This document shows positions 49,745-58,619 of a stretch of DNA of 64,000 nucleotides, in pieces. Under the pieces are notes generated by a model. It had not been told where the DNA came from, did no database searches, and was given only the letters and a program-made list of their open reading frames with translations. Source of the DNA: Halobaculum sp. CBA1158 (GTDB taxonomy: Archaea > Halobacteriota > Halobacteria > Halobacteriales > Haloferacaceae); the NCBI RefSeq assembly GCF_021431925.1, contig NZ_CP090371.1:2728001-2792000 (forward strand), given 5' to 3'. The stretch's first letter is position 1. Each line of letters opens with the position of its first letter. The translations under genes and the position numbers were made by a program.

Positions 49745-51673
49745 GTGGACCCCTCCCGGATCCCCTCGGCGTTCCCCGCGCCCTCCTTTCGCGGGACCCA
49801 GGAGTCGGCGCTGTCGGCCATCGCCGACGCGTTCGCCGACGGCAACCGTGTCGTGCTCGTTCGCGCACCCACGGGGAGCGGGAAGTCGCTGTTGGCGCGG
49901 GCGATCGCCGGGGCGGCCCGCACCGTCGAGGAGGCCAGTCCGTCGCAGGCGACGGGGGCGTACTACACCACCCCGCAGGTGTCGCAACTCGACGACGTTG
50001 CCGCGGACGACCTCCTCGAGGACCTGAACGTGATCCGCGGGAAGTCCAACTACACCTGTATCCTCCCAGGCGAGGAGGACACCCCGGTGAACCGCGCGCC
50101 CTGCGCCCGCCAGCGGGGGTACGACTGCTCGGTCAAGCACCGCTGTCCGTACTACTCCGACCGCGCGATCGCCTCCAATCGCCCCATCGCGGCGATGACG
50201 CTGGCGTACTTCATGCAGACGGCCGGCTCGGACGTGTTCCGGAAACGGGACGTGGTCGTCGTCGACGAGGCGCATGGCCTCGCGGAGTGGGCCGAGATGT
50301 ACGCGACGATCGAACTGTCGCCCGAGACCGTGCCCGTCTGGGACGAAGTCGGGGTGCCGGACGTGCACGATCACGAGGTCGGTCCCGTCGAGCGCACCGC
50401 CCGGTTCGGCGACGCCCTCGTCGGCGTCTGCGAGCGCGCCAAGGACGACCTCCTCGCGAAGGGCGACCTCACGCCGGAGGAGGCGGCCAGACGCGACCGC
50501 CTGCAGGAACTGATCTCGGAGGTGAAGTGGTTCCTGGAAGACTACCGCGACGCGGAGTCGGCGACGACGTGGGTCGTCGACCAGCCCGACGGCGAGGGCG
50601 GCGCGCTGACGATCAAGCCGCTCGACCCCGAGCGCTACCTGAAGCACACGGTGTGGGACCGCGGAAACCGCTTCGCGCTGCTGTCGGCCACGATCCTCAG
50701 CAAGGAGTCGTTCTGCCGCGGCGTCGGCCTCGACCCCTCGGAGGTCGCGCTCGTCGACGTGGAACACACGTTCCCCGTCGAGAACCGGCCGCTGTACGAC
50801 GTGACGCAGGGGAAAATGACGTACGAGCACCGCGATGAGACGCTCCCGAAGGTCGCGCGGCTGTGCCTGCGGCTGCTGGCGCGCCACCCCGACGAGAAGG
50901 GACTGATCCACGCCCACAGCTACGCCATCGCCCGACAACTGACCGAGCGCCTCGGCCAGTTCGGCGTCGGCGCGCGCGTCCGAAGCCACGACAGCGACGA
51001 CCGCGACGCCCAGTTGGAGGCGTGGAAGGCCAGCGACGACCCCGAGGTGTTCGTCTCTGTGAAGATGGAGGAGGCGCTGGACCTGAACGGCGACCTCTGT
51101 CGCTGGCAGGTGCTGTGTAAGGCCCCGTATCTCAACACGAGCGACTCCCGCGTCGCCGCCCGCCTGGAGGACGGTCAGTGGGCGTGGTACCACCGCGCCG
51201 CCCTCAGGACTGTGATCCAGGCGTGCGGCCGGGTCGTCCGCGCGCCCGATGACCACGGCGCGACCTACCTCGCGGACTCGAGCCTGCTGGACCTGTTCGA
51301 GCGCGCCCGGGCCGACACGCCGTCGTGGTTCCGCGACCAGATCGACCGCATGAGCGAGCCGGACCTCCCGGAGTTCGACCCCGAGGCGGCGATGGCGGGG
51401 ATGGACGCCGATCCCGGCCCGAGTTCCGGGGCGGGACACGGCGTCGGCGGCGGACGGTCGAGCGGTGGTGGCGGGAGCGGCGGTGGCGAGAGCGACGGGG
51501 GCGGGAGCGGCGGTGGCCGTGGCTTCTCGGGCGGTACCGGACGCCCCTCCTCGGGATCCGCGTCGTCCTCGTCGGGGTCGTCGCGGGGATCCTCCTCCGG
51601 CGACGACGGCGACGACGAGGACGGGGACGACCCGATGGCGGACCACCCGCTCTCGGACGTGTGGGGAGAGTAG
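49745..51673 (+). CDS. XPD/DinG-like superfamily 2 helicase with Fe-S cysteines
   Basis: A 642-residue protein. Walker A is RAPTGSGKSLLARA and the DEAH box is VVVDEAHGLAEW; LLSATILSKESF is motif III and QACGRVVRA motif VI. Cys105, 120, 128 and 134 match the four-Cys Fe-S domain of XPD/FancJ/DinG helicases. The C-terminal about 90 residues are Gly/Ser-rich (GGGRSSGGGGSGGGESDGGG) and then acidic, likely disordered. The GTG at 49745 is chosen because homology starts at MDPSRIPSAFPAPSFRG and cccttacgcc lies about 35 bases before it; the frame extends to GTG 49607. Role: DNA repair or recombination, 5'-3' unwinding. Confidence 0.9.
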   Translation: MDPSRIPSAFPAPSFRGTQESALSAIADAFADGNRVVLVRAPTGSGKSLLARAIAGAARTVEEASPSQATGAYYTTPQVSQLDDVAADDLLEDLNVIRGKSNYTCILPGEEDTPVNRAPCARQRGYDCSVKHRCPYYSDRAIASNRPIAAMTLAYFMQTAGSDVFRKRDVVVVDEAHGLAEWAEMYATIELSPETVPVWDEVGVPDVHDHEVGPVERTARFGDALVGVCERAKDDLLAKGDLTPEEAARRDRLQELISEVKWFLEDYRDAESATTWVVDQPDGEGGALTIKPLDPERYLKHTVWDRGNRFALLSATILSKESFCRGVGLDPSEVALVDVEHTFPVENRPLYDVTQGKMTYEHRDETLPKVARLCLRLLARHPDEKGLIHAHSYAIARQLTERLGQFGVGARVRSHDSDDRDAQLEAWKASDDPEVFVSVKMEEALDLNGDLCRWQVLCKAPYLNTSDSRVAARLEDGQWAWYHRAALRTVIQACGRVVRAPDDHGATYLADSSLLDLFERARADTPSWFRDQIDRMSEPDLPEFDPEAAMAGMDADPGPSSGAGHGVGGGRSSGGGGSGGGESDGGGSGGGRGFSGGTGRPSSGSASSSSGSSRGSSSGDDGDDEDGDDPMADHPLSDVWGE

Positions 51674-51774
51674 CCCCTTCGAGATCCACGGCGATCCGAG
51701 TACGCCCTTATATGACAGCACCGGAACGGCGTGAGTCGCCACGCGTATCATGACATATTATCTCACGAAGGATT

Positions 51775-51987
51775 ATGTATTCCCTTGTAGTATCCGGAGC
51801 TATGACGATCCACGGTGTCGACACCGCCCTGACGCTGTTTAACTCCGGAACGCTCACGCGGACGCAGGCCGCCCGGAAGGCCGGCGTCGACCTCGACCGC
51901 TTCGACGAGCTGTGCCGCCGCCGCGGCGTCGGATCCGCGGGGCCGTCGCTCGACCCGAGCGGGCCTTCTGGGGTCAACGCTGACTGA
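51775..51987 (+). CDS. Small HTH-like protein
   Basis: A 70-residue protein, or 61 if the ATG at 51802 is used. The core GVDTALTLFNSGTLTRTQAA and RKAGVDLDRFDELCRRRGVG resembles a helix-turn-helix of the small haloarchaeal DUF7317 type. catattatc (51751-51759) fits a leaderless start at 51775; ttatgtat (51772-51779) would fit 51802. Probably a DNA-binding protein; function unknown. Confidence 0.65.
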   Translation: MYSLVVSGAMTIHGVDTALTLFNSGTLTRTQAARKAGVDLDRFDELCRRRGVGSAGPSLDPSGPSGVNAD

Positions 51988-52074
51988 GCGGTTGACCCCC
52001 ACGTTCCCCGGCTCTCGTCCCCAGTCGCTCCAGCCGGCAGAACACTCAACCGGTAGCCGCGCGCGTCTCGGTCC

Positions 52075-52620
52075 GTGAGCTACACCGTCGAGACGGCGAC
52101 AGTCTCGTACTGTCCCGCCTGCGGCGCGTCGCTCGGCGCTCGCGAGACCCACGAAGGCGAGCGGCCGTACTGCCCCGACTGCGACCTGACGCTGTACCGG
52201 AATCCGATCCCGATGGCCCGAGCGACCGTGGTCGACGGCGACCGCGCGATGCTGGTCGAGATGGGCGAGGGCCGCGACGAGGGGGCGTGGGCGCTGGCGG
52301 GCGGTCACTGCCTCGGCGACGAGCCGCCGCGGACGACGGCGGCCCGGGAGCTCCGGGAGGAGACCGGCCTGTCCGTCGACCCGGCGGATATGACGCTCGT
52401 CGGCGACGGGTTCCTCCGGTTCGAGGACGGGGTGTCGATGGTCTCGTTCAACTACGCCGCCGCGGCCGCCGACGCGACGGGGACCGTCGAGGCGGCCGAC
52501 GACGCCGCTGACGCGCGGTTCTGGACGCGAACCGAGATCGAGGGGTCGCCGCCGCTGCTGCGGGCGTCCGGGAGGACGCAGGTGCTCGACGCGATCGATC
52601 GACTCGGCAGGGACCGGTAG
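52075..52620 (+). CDS. Nudix hydrolase with N-terminal zinc ribbon
   Basis: A 181-residue protein. CPACG and CPDC (residues about 13-34) form a zinc ribbon as in NudC-like enzymes. The Nudix box GGHCLGDEPPRTTAARELRE then ETGLS (about 76-100) is complete. It hydrolyses nucleoside diphosphates linked to another group; NADH or ADP-ribose are plausible but not shown. The start is GTG at 52075. Confidence 0.92.
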   Translation: MSYTVETATVSYCPACGASLGARETHEGERPYCPDCDLTLYRNPIPMARATVVDGDRAMLVEMGEGRDEGAWALAGGHCLGDEPPRTTAARELREETGLSVDPADMTLVGDGFLRFEDGVSMVSFNYAAAAADATGTVEAADDAADARFWTRTEIEGSPPLLRASGRTQVLDAIDRLGRDR

Positions 52621-52626
52621 CCGCCG

Positions 52627-53787
52627 CTACTCCCCGTCGGCTGTGTCGTCCTCGGCCTCCCCGTCGTCCGCGTCCGCCGGCGGCACCACGTACAGCCCCG
52701 CGTCGGTCTTCACCACGTCGACGCGCTCGGCGTCCTCGTCGACGCCCGACAGGCGCGCCACCGTCACCGCCTCGTACGTCTCGGGGTCGAGCACCTGCAC
52801 AGCGTTGTCGTCCTCGACGGCGACGACCGTCGTCTGGACGGCGTCGTCGACGTGTCCGACCGTCTCGGCGTCGGGCGTCTCTCCCTCCTCGAAGGCGGCC
52901 TCGTAGGGCTCGCCCGTCGCGAGGCGGATCCCCTTGAGGTTGCCGCGGACGGAGCGCACCAGCACCGGCCCCTCGCCGTCGTCGGGGTCGATCACGTCGC
53001 CCGGGCGGAACTTCGGCAGGCGGACCGCGAAGGTGACGCGGTACACCTCGTTGCCGTCGCCGTCCTCGGTGACGAGCGTCGGAGCCTCCGAGTAGCTCCC
53101 GCCTAACTCCTCGGTGATCTGGGTGGCGACGGCCTTCCCGAGCTTGTTCGTCGAGAGCTTCACGTCCGTGCCCTCGGGCTGGTCGACGACCTCGGTGACG
53201 AACGACTCGCGGTCGCCGTCGGCCTCGCGCTCGGCGACGAGCGACTCGGCGATCTCGACGGCTCGCGACTGCTCTCGGGGGTCCGGGACGCGGTCGCGCC
53301 CGCGGATCTGCACCTCCGCGGCGTAGCTTCCGCCGGAGATGCGCCCGCAGCGGTCGCAGGTGCCGCGGCTGATCTTCACCGGAACGACGACCGTCTCCTC
53401 GACGCGGACGCCGCGGACGACGCCGGAGAACGTGCAATGCATCCGGATCGTGTTCTGGTCGACCTGTTCGGGCTCGACGCCCCACCCGATGTCTTCCGCC
53501 TTCAGGTGGACCGCGAGCGCCTCGGACACCTCGTCGACGGCCACGTCGGTGTAGTCGCGCGCGCCCACGTCGACCCAGCGGTTGCCGCGGTGGACAGCGC
53601 CGCAGTGCGGGCAGACGGTCACCTCGACGCGCTCGGGCGCGTCGACCAGTTCGAAGTCCTCCAGATAGCAGGCGTCACACAGCACGCGGTCGCGCTCGCG
53701 CGGCTCGCCCGGCAGCGGCTCCTCGCGCTCGGGGACCGAATCGCCGCAGCGGGGGCAGAACTCCCGCCGATCGCGCGTCTCACTCAT
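52627..53787 (-). CDS. NMD3-related ribosome biogenesis protein
   Basis: A 386-residue protein. Four CxxC pairs in the N-terminal half (CPRCGDSV, CDACYLED, CPHCGAVH, CDRCGRIS) match the zinc domains of Nmd3. The OB/SH3-like C-terminal portion follows (FRPGDVIDPDD; GPVLVRSVRGNLKGI). In eukaryotes Nmd3 exports the 60S subunit; archaeal forms lack the export tail and are presumed to act in large-subunit maturation. The ATG at 53787 is the family start. An acidic tail ends the protein. Confidence 0.93.
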   Translation of the reverse strand: MSETRDRREFCPRCGDSVPEREEPLPGEPRERDRVLCDACYLEDFELVDAPERVEVTVCPHCGAVHRGNRWVDVGARDYTDVAVDEVSEALAVHLKAEDIGWGVEPEQVDQNTIRMHCTFSGVVRGVRVEETVVVPVKISRGTCDRCGRISGGSYAAEVQIRGRDRVPDPREQSRAVEIAESLVAEREADGDRESFVTEVVDQPEGTDVKLSTNKLGKAVATQITEELGGSYSEAPTLVTEDGDGNEVYRVTFAVRLPKFRPGDVIDPDDGEGPVLVRSVRGNLKGIRLATGEPYEAAFEEGETPDAETVGHVDDAVQTTVVAVEDDNAVQVLDPETYEAVTVARLSGVDEDAERVDVVKTDAGLYVVPPADADDGEAEDDTADGE

Positions 53788-53840
53788 TCGTGGCTGCGTA
53801 CACGGTAGACGCGGTTAAACGGCGCGACCGACTCGCCGGA

Positions 53841-53913
53841 CCGCCGAACCGCGGACGCGACAGCGCCAGCCCACCGGACCGCTGAACCGCCGAACCGCGG
53901 ACGCGACAGCGCC
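53841..53913 (-). repeat. 27-bp direct repeat (two copies)
   Basis: ccgccgaaccgcggacgc then gacagcgcc is present at 53841-53867 and again at 53887-53913, 46 bases apart. Both copies lie in the 150-bp gap between the NMD3 and SPFH genes and include ccgaaccgcgg. No coding role; probably a local duplication. Confidence 0.7.
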
Positions 53914-53935
53914 GGCTCGCCGGGTTCGGGCCGTG

Positions 53936-55087
53936 TCACTCGGCCTCGTACGTCGACTCCCACTCCGGGGCCGCCTCCGCCTCGGCAGGGGCGTCCGGCT
54001 CGAGCATCTCGTCGACAGCGTCGAGTCCGAGCAGTTCCCGCTCGTCCTCGTCGAACGACAGCGACTCGAGTCCCTCGGAGTCTTGCACGTCCGACCCCGA
54101 GAGCTGACTCCCGTACCGCCCCAGTAGGCTCGTCAGCTCCTGCGGGATCACGAACGTCGTGGACTCGCCCTGGCCGATCGACGCCAGCGTCTCCATTCCC
54201 TTGTCGACGATGGCGCGCTCGCCCATCGACTCGGCGGCACGGGCGCGCAGCACCGTCGAGATGGCGTCGCCCTGCGCCTCCAGCACGCTCGCGACCTTCT
54301 CGCCCTGGGCGGAGAGGACGTTCGCCGTTCGGTCGCCCTCGGCGGTCTCGACGGCGGCGCGGCGCTCGCCGTGCGCCTCCAGTATCATCGCGCGGCGGCG
54401 ACGCTCGGCGGAGGTCTGCTCTTCCATCGCGTCGAGGACTCCCCGGGTCGGGAGCACCTCCTGTACCTCGACCATCTCCACCTCGACGCCCCAGTCGTCG
54501 GTCGGACCCTGGAGCCCCTCGCGGATCCGGCGGTTGATCTCCTCGCGCCGGCGCAGCGTCTCGTCCAGGTCCATGTCGCCGATGACCGCACGGAGCGAGG
54601 TCTGCGCGAGCAGCGCGGTCGCCCGTCGGTACTCCTCGACGTTGAGGAACGACCGCTCGGCGTCGACGACGCGGACGTACACGACCGCGTCGGCGGTGAC
54701 CGGCGAGTTGTCGCGGGTGATCGCCTCCTGGGTCGGCACGTCGATCGTCTGGACGCGCGTGTCGAACCGGTAGGTCCGCGAGACGAACGGCGGGATCAGG
54801 TGCAAGCCGGGGTCGAGGAGCCCGCGGTAGGAGCCCAGCACCGTGAGCGCGCGCGTTTCGTACGCCTGCACGATCTCGACCGCCGAGGCGAGCGTGACCG
54901 CCGCGAGCACGAGCAGCGTCCCCGCGAGCGCGTACATCGTCGGGAGGAGGAGCCACGCGAGGAGGGCGAGCGCGACCGCGATACCGACCTGGACGCGGCC
55001 GTCGTCGGGGAGCAGGTCCGAGAGACCGGCCTCACCGGCGCTCAGACGACCCAGCGTCCGAAAGAACCGGCTGCCGGCGTCGTTCAT
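53936..55087 (-). CDS. SPFH/Band 7 (stomatin-like) membrane protein
   Basis: A 383-residue protein. Two adjacent N-terminal hydrophobic segments (VGIAVALALLAWLLLPTMYA; LLVLAAVTLASAVEIV) anchor the SPFH domain: GLLDPGLHLIPPFVSRTYRF, TIDVPTQEAITRDNSPVTAD, and RREEINRRIREGL. A coiled-coil Ala/Glu-rich stalk (ERRAAVETAEGDRTANVLSA) and a FVIPQELTSLLGRYG tail follow, as in prokaryotic stomatins (SPFH2/HflK-like). Such proteins form oligomeric rings and partner with NfeD/STOPP proteases; none is adjacent here. Confidence 0.93.
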   Translation of the reverse strand: MNDAGSRFFRTLGRLSAGEAGLSDLLPDDGRVQVGIAVALALLAWLLLPTMYALAGTLLVLAAVTLASAVEIVQAYETRALTVLGSYRGLLDPGLHLIPPFVSRTYRFDTRVQTIDVPTQEAITRDNSPVTADAVVYVRVVDAERSFLNVEEYRRATALLAQTSLRAVIGDMDLDETLRRREEINRRIREGLQGPTDDWGVEVEMVEVQEVLPTRGVLDAMEEQTSAERRRRAMILEAHGERRAAVETAEGDRTANVLSAQGEKVASVLEAQGDAISTVLRARAAESMGERAIVDKGMETLASIGQGESTTFVIPQELTSLLGRYGSQLSGSDVQDSEGLESLSFDEDERELLGLDAVDEMLEPDAPAEAEAAPEWESTYEAE

Positions 55088-55150
55088 ACCGTTGAATAGA
55101 ACGACGCGCTACTTAGGGTTTCGCGGGATCGGGAGTCGCGCGACCGGATC

Positions 55151-56275
55151 TCAGCGGTCCGTGTCGTCGTCCGCGCCGTTCCCGTCGTCGCCGTCCCCGT
55201 TGCTGTCCGCGTCCCCGTCGTCTGAACTCCCGTCGTCGCCGCCGGTTTCGCTGTTGCCGGCGTCGCTGTCGCCGTCGTTCCCAGCGTCGTCGGGCGGGCC
55301 GGCCCCGTCGTCCGCGCCGTCCGAGTCGGAGCCGTCGTCGGTGCCGTCGGTGCCGTCGGTGCCGTCGCTGTCGGGTCCGGTCTCACTCCCGTCGTCGCCG
55401 CCGGCTCCTCCGTTCCCGCGGTCGGTCCCGGTTCCGGCACCCGGAGCCGCCGTGTTCCGGTCGTCCCCGGTCTCGTTCCCGTCGCGGCCGTCGCCCGCGT
55501 CGTCCGCGTTGTCGTCGCCGCCACCGCTGTTACCGGGCGGACCAGCGTCGTCCGGCGGTCCGCGGTCGTCGTTCTCGTCGTCCGCGTTCTCGTTCCCCTC
55601 GGTTTCGTTCTCCTCGCCGTCAGTACCGTCGTCGGGCGGGCCAGCGTCCTCCGGCGGGCCAGCGTCCTCCGGCGGACCGGCGTCCTCAGGCGGGCCGGCG
55701 TCCTCCGGCGGACCGCGGTTCCCGAGTCCGTCGCCGGTCCCCTCGCCGCCGATCTCGCGGGCGGCCTCGGCGGCCTCGCCGCCGGACACCTCAGAGGCGT
55801 TTCGCCTGAGTTCGGCGATCGACGAGGCGTTCACGCCGCGCTCGCGGAGCGTCTCCTCGGGGATCTCGGCGGCGGCGGCGGCGGTGGCGTTGAGCCGCCG
55901 TTCGAGCGACCGGGTCTGCGCGGCGAGACTCGCGAGTCGCGACCGGTACTCGCCGCGGGTGATCTCCCCGGACTGATACCGCTCTTCGAGCGCCTCGCGC
56001 CGGTCGCGCAGCTCGGACAGCCGACGCTGGATCTCTTTGGTCTCCTCGGCGACGACCGCCGCCCGCGACTCGTTCGAAGTCGCGTTCTCGAAGCGCCGGT
56101 CGAGCGCCCTGTTCTCTACCTCCCCCTCGACTTCCGCGCCTTGCACCCCCACCACGCCGGCGAACGTCGCCCCCGGCTGTGCGGTGTCCCCCGATTCCTG
56201 GGCGAACGCTGCCGTCGCGGGGATCCCCGCGACGACTAACATCGCCGCCGCCAGGAGCACGGTCGTCCGACTCAT
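55151..56275 (-). CDS. Secreted coiled-coil protein with GPPEDA repeats (DUF7096-like)
   Basis: A 374-residue protein. A signal peptide (VLLAAAMLVVAGIPATAAFA) precedes a conserved N-terminal part (PGATFAGVVGVQGAEVEGEV) and a helical coiled coil (about 65-135, EIQRRLSELRDRREALEERY). The C-terminal half is extreme low complexity: four to five GPPEDA repeats at about 185-215 and then Asp/Gly/Asn-rich sequence. The N-terminal part matches a haloarchaeal family I recall as DUF7096. The ATG at 56275 is preferred over GTG 56296. It follows the membrane-HTH gene on the same strand, 112 bases apart. Confidence 0.8.
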   Translation of the reverse strand: MSRTTVLLAAAMLVVAGIPATAAFAQESGDTAQPGATFAGVVGVQGAEVEGEVENRALDRRFENATSNESRAAVVAEETKEIQRRLSELRDRREALEERYQSGEITRGEYRSRLASLAAQTRSLERRLNATAAAAAEIPEETLRERGVNASSIAELRRNASEVSGGEAAEAAREIGGEGTGDGLGNRGPPEDAGPPEDAGPPEDAGPPEDAGPPDDGTDGEENETEGNENADDENDDRGPPDDAGPPGNSGGGDDNADDAGDGRDGNETGDDRNTAAPGAGTGTDRGNGGAGGDDGSETGPDSDGTDGTDGTDDGSDSDGADDGAGPPDDAGNDGDSDAGNSETGGDDGSSDDGDADSNGDGDDGNGADDDTDR

Positions 56276-56387
56276 ATCTCCGTCGTGGGGACCCACCCAC
56301 TAATACCGTCCACTCGCTTCCCTCGGATTCACCCCGGTTAAGCTCCGTTAACCCGTCGCCGACGGGCGATCCCGGCCGCGACCGTCC

Positions 56388-57707
56388 TCACTCGTCGTCC
56401 CCGTCGCCCGGCCTGTCGGGCTCGCCGGGGTGGGGCTCGTCGTCCGCCTCCGGGAGCCGGAGGACGTTCTCGCGGCCGAGCCGGAAGCTCTCCAGGTCCC
56501 CGTCGTCGCGCAGGTCGCCGACGACCTGGCTGGTGCGGGCGGCGCTCCAGCCGAGTTCCTCGGTCACGTCGGCCTGCTTCATCCGGCCGCCGTTGCCGGC
56601 GACGAGACGCGTCACCCGCTCGTGGGGGCTGAGGAGTTCCTCGGGCGGCGTGGCGTCGTCGCCGCCGCCGGCGGCCTCCGAGTCGTCGCCGGCGGAGCCG
56701 CTGGGATCGCCGGCGGCGGTTGGGGCGTCGGACCGCTCGCTGGCGGAATCGTCGCCGTCGTCGCCGCCCTCGCCATCGTCGTGGTCGCGTCGATCCGTCT
56801 CGGACGCGGTCGAGCGGGCCGTCTCCGGGGCGCTCGCCGCCCCGGAGTCCGAGCCGAGGGAGCCGTCGCCGGCGACGGCCTCCGAGTCGCCGCCGACGGG
56901 GAACGCCCCGCGGCGACGGAGGACGACCGCGCCGGCGACGCCGAGCAGGACGACCGCCGCCGCCGCGAGGTACGCCGGACGCACCGGCAGCGCCGAGGCG
57001 GGCGCGACGGTCACGCGCGGCTGGCCAGGACCGAAGTTACGCTCGCCGCGCCACGTCACGGCGGTGTCGGAGCGCTCGTCCGCCTCCGGATCGACCGACC
57101 GCGCGTCGAGGTCGTCGGGCCACGCGATCGTGAGCACCGTGCCGGCGTCGAGGTACAGCCCCGCGAGGGCGTCGCCGGCGACGACGCGGTCGCCCTGCGT
57201 GGCGGCGAACCCTTCCCAGGTGAACGAGTACGTGACCACGCCGTAGTCGCTGCTCGTGGGGAACGGGTCGCGGCCGGTGGCCACGGAGACGTTGCGCGCG
57301 GCCATCTCGCGACCGGTCGCGTTCTCGGCGGCGGCGACGGTGGCGTTCATCCGCGAGGCGAACTGAGCGGTGTACGCCGACCTGTTCGCGCGGATGTCCT
57401 CGCGCAGGCTCTCGAAGGCGGCGGTGGTGTTGTCGTCGGTCAGCTCGATCCGGTAGGCGATCTCCCAGCGGGCGTCGCCGTCCGGTTCGAGCGTCGCCCG
57501 GAGGACGACGCGGTTGGCCTCGACGTCGCCGGTCTGGGCCGCCCCGAGCCCGATGTCCGCGGCGGTCGCGTCCGACCCGAGAGTGCCGTAGCTCGTCGGC
57601 AGCGGGGCCGAGGAGGCGCTCGCGCTCCCCGCGGCTCCGACCGCCGGGGCGACGGCGGCCAGCGCGAGCACGAGCGCGAGCGCGGCCGCGGCGGCGGGGC
57701 GTCGCAT
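56388..57707 (-). CDS. Membrane-anchored winged-HTH protein (extracellular sensor domain, cytoplasmic HTH)
   Basis: A 439-residue protein. A signal peptide (AAALALVLALAAVAPAVGAA) leads to an extracytoplasmic beta-rich domain (about 45-265; WEIAYRIELTDDNTTAAFES). A TM helix (AYLAAAAVVLLGVAGAVVLR) and an acidic linker follow, then a cytoplasmic wHTH at the C-terminus (LLSPHERVTRLVAGNGGRMK, then QADVTEELGWSAARTSQVVG). This fits the DUF7345/DUF7343 type. It is probably a one-component transmembrane regulator. The neighbouring secreted coiled-coil protein may be its partner or target. The bidirectional gap to the next plus-strand gene is 60 bases. Confidence 0.85.
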   Translation of the reverse strand: MRRPAAAAALALVLALAAVAPAVGAAGSASASSAPLPTSYGTLGSDATAADIGLGAAQTGDVEANRVVLRATLEPDGDARWEIAYRIELTDDNTTAAFESLREDIRANRSAYTAQFASRMNATVAAAENATGREMAARNVSVATGRDPFPTSSDYGVVTYSFTWEGFAATQGDRVVAGDALAGLYLDAGTVLTIAWPDDLDARSVDPEADERSDTAVTWRGERNFGPGQPRVTVAPASALPVRPAYLAAAAVVLLGVAGAVVLRRRGAFPVGGDSEAVAGDGSLGSDSGAASAPETARSTASETDRRDHDDGEGGDDGDDSASERSDAPTAAGDPSGSAGDDSEAAGGGDDATPPEELLSPHERVTRLVAGNGGRMKQADVTEELGWSAARTSQVVGDLRDDGDLESFRLGRENVLRLPEADDEPHPGEPDRPGDGDDE

Positions 57708-57767
57708 ACCCGTCTCTCCCGCGGGCCGCCCAAAACGGTTTTCGTCGCCGGCGAACCGATCCCGGGC

Positions 57768-57947
57768 ATGGCACTCGACGTCGACGACCTGCTGAAACTG
57801 GTCCTGGTGTTGGTCGCGGTCTGGCTGGTGCTCGAAATCCTGGAGGGGATCGTCGGCATCGCGCTCGGCGTGGTCGGTTCGCTGGGCGGGATCTTGGGCG
57901 TCGCCGTGATCGTCCTCATCGTCCTCTGGCTGACCGACCGGATCTGA
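57768..57947 (+). CDS. Small two-helix membrane protein (DUF7554-like)
   Basis: A 59-residue protein: a short acidic N-terminus (MALDVDDLLK) and two hydrophobic stretches (LVLVLVAVWLVLEILEGIVG; LGGILGVAVIVLIVLWLTD). I associate it with DUF7554. It is followed three bases later by the 2H phosphoesterase gene, so likely co-transcribed. Role unknown. Confidence 0.78.
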   Translation: MALDVDDLLKLVLVLVAVWLVLEILEGIVGIALGVVGSLGGILGVAVIVLIVLWLTDRI

Positions 57948-57950
57948 GAC

Positions 57951-58559
57951 GTGTACAGCGTCAACGTCCCCGTCCCCTGGCCCGTGCAGCGACTCGCCGC
58001 CTCGCTGGAGCCCGATCTCGCGCCGTTCGAGACGGTCCGCGACCGACACACCCTCGTCGTGAAGCGCCTCGACGGCCGCGACCTGAACGACCTCCACCGG
58101 ATCCGCGAGCGCCTCCGCCCCGCCCTCGCCGACGTGGCCCCGTTCGACCTCCGGGTGACCGGGGTCGACGCCTTCGAGCGCCCCCCGATGGGCGCGGCAC
58201 CGGTGGTGTACCTCGCGGTGGAGGCGCTCCCCGTCGATGGCGGGGGAGACCGAGGCGACGACCGCGGCGGCGAGGCGGACCGCCGCGGCGACGCCGACCC
58301 CGTCTCCGGACGCGACTCCCTCCGAGCCGTCCACGACCGACTCGTCAGGGAGTTCGGCTCCGTCGCCGGCCTGGAGGGCGCGGACTACGTCCCGCACGTG
58401 ACGCTGGCGCGGGGGTGGGACGGCCACGGAGACCCCGGCGCGGCCGTCGACCGACTCCGCGATCGGGAGGTCGAGTCAGTCCGCTGGACGGTCGACGAAC
58501 TCGGCGTCTGGACGCGGGAGTACGAGGAGATCGCGGCGCGGGTTCCGCTTCGAGGCTGA
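57951..58559 (+). CDS. 2'-5' RNA ligase-like 2H phosphoesterase
   Basis: A 202-residue protein. The second HxT motif is clear (YVPHVTLARGW). The first lies at DRHTLVVKRL, where the residues read HTL rather than the usual HxT/S. An Asp/Arg/Gly-rich insertion (about 100-125) separates the lobes. 2H proteins hydrolyse or ligate 2',5' or cyclic phosphate RNA ends. GTG start at 57951, three bases after the small membrane gene. Confidence 0.82.
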   Translation: MYSVNVPVPWPVQRLAASLEPDLAPFETVRDRHTLVVKRLDGRDLNDLHRIRERLRPALADVAPFDLRVTGVDAFERPPMGAAPVVYLAVEALPVDGGGDRGDDRGGEADRRGDADPVSGRDSLRAVHDRLVREFGSVAGLEGADYVPHVTLARGWDGHGDPGAAVDRLRDREVESVRWTVDELGVWTREYEEIAARVPLRG

Positions 58560-58619
58560 CCCCCCGCCACCGGGGGTCTCCCGGGATCTCCCGCCGTGTC
58601 GCGTGCGCGTTGCGCGCCG

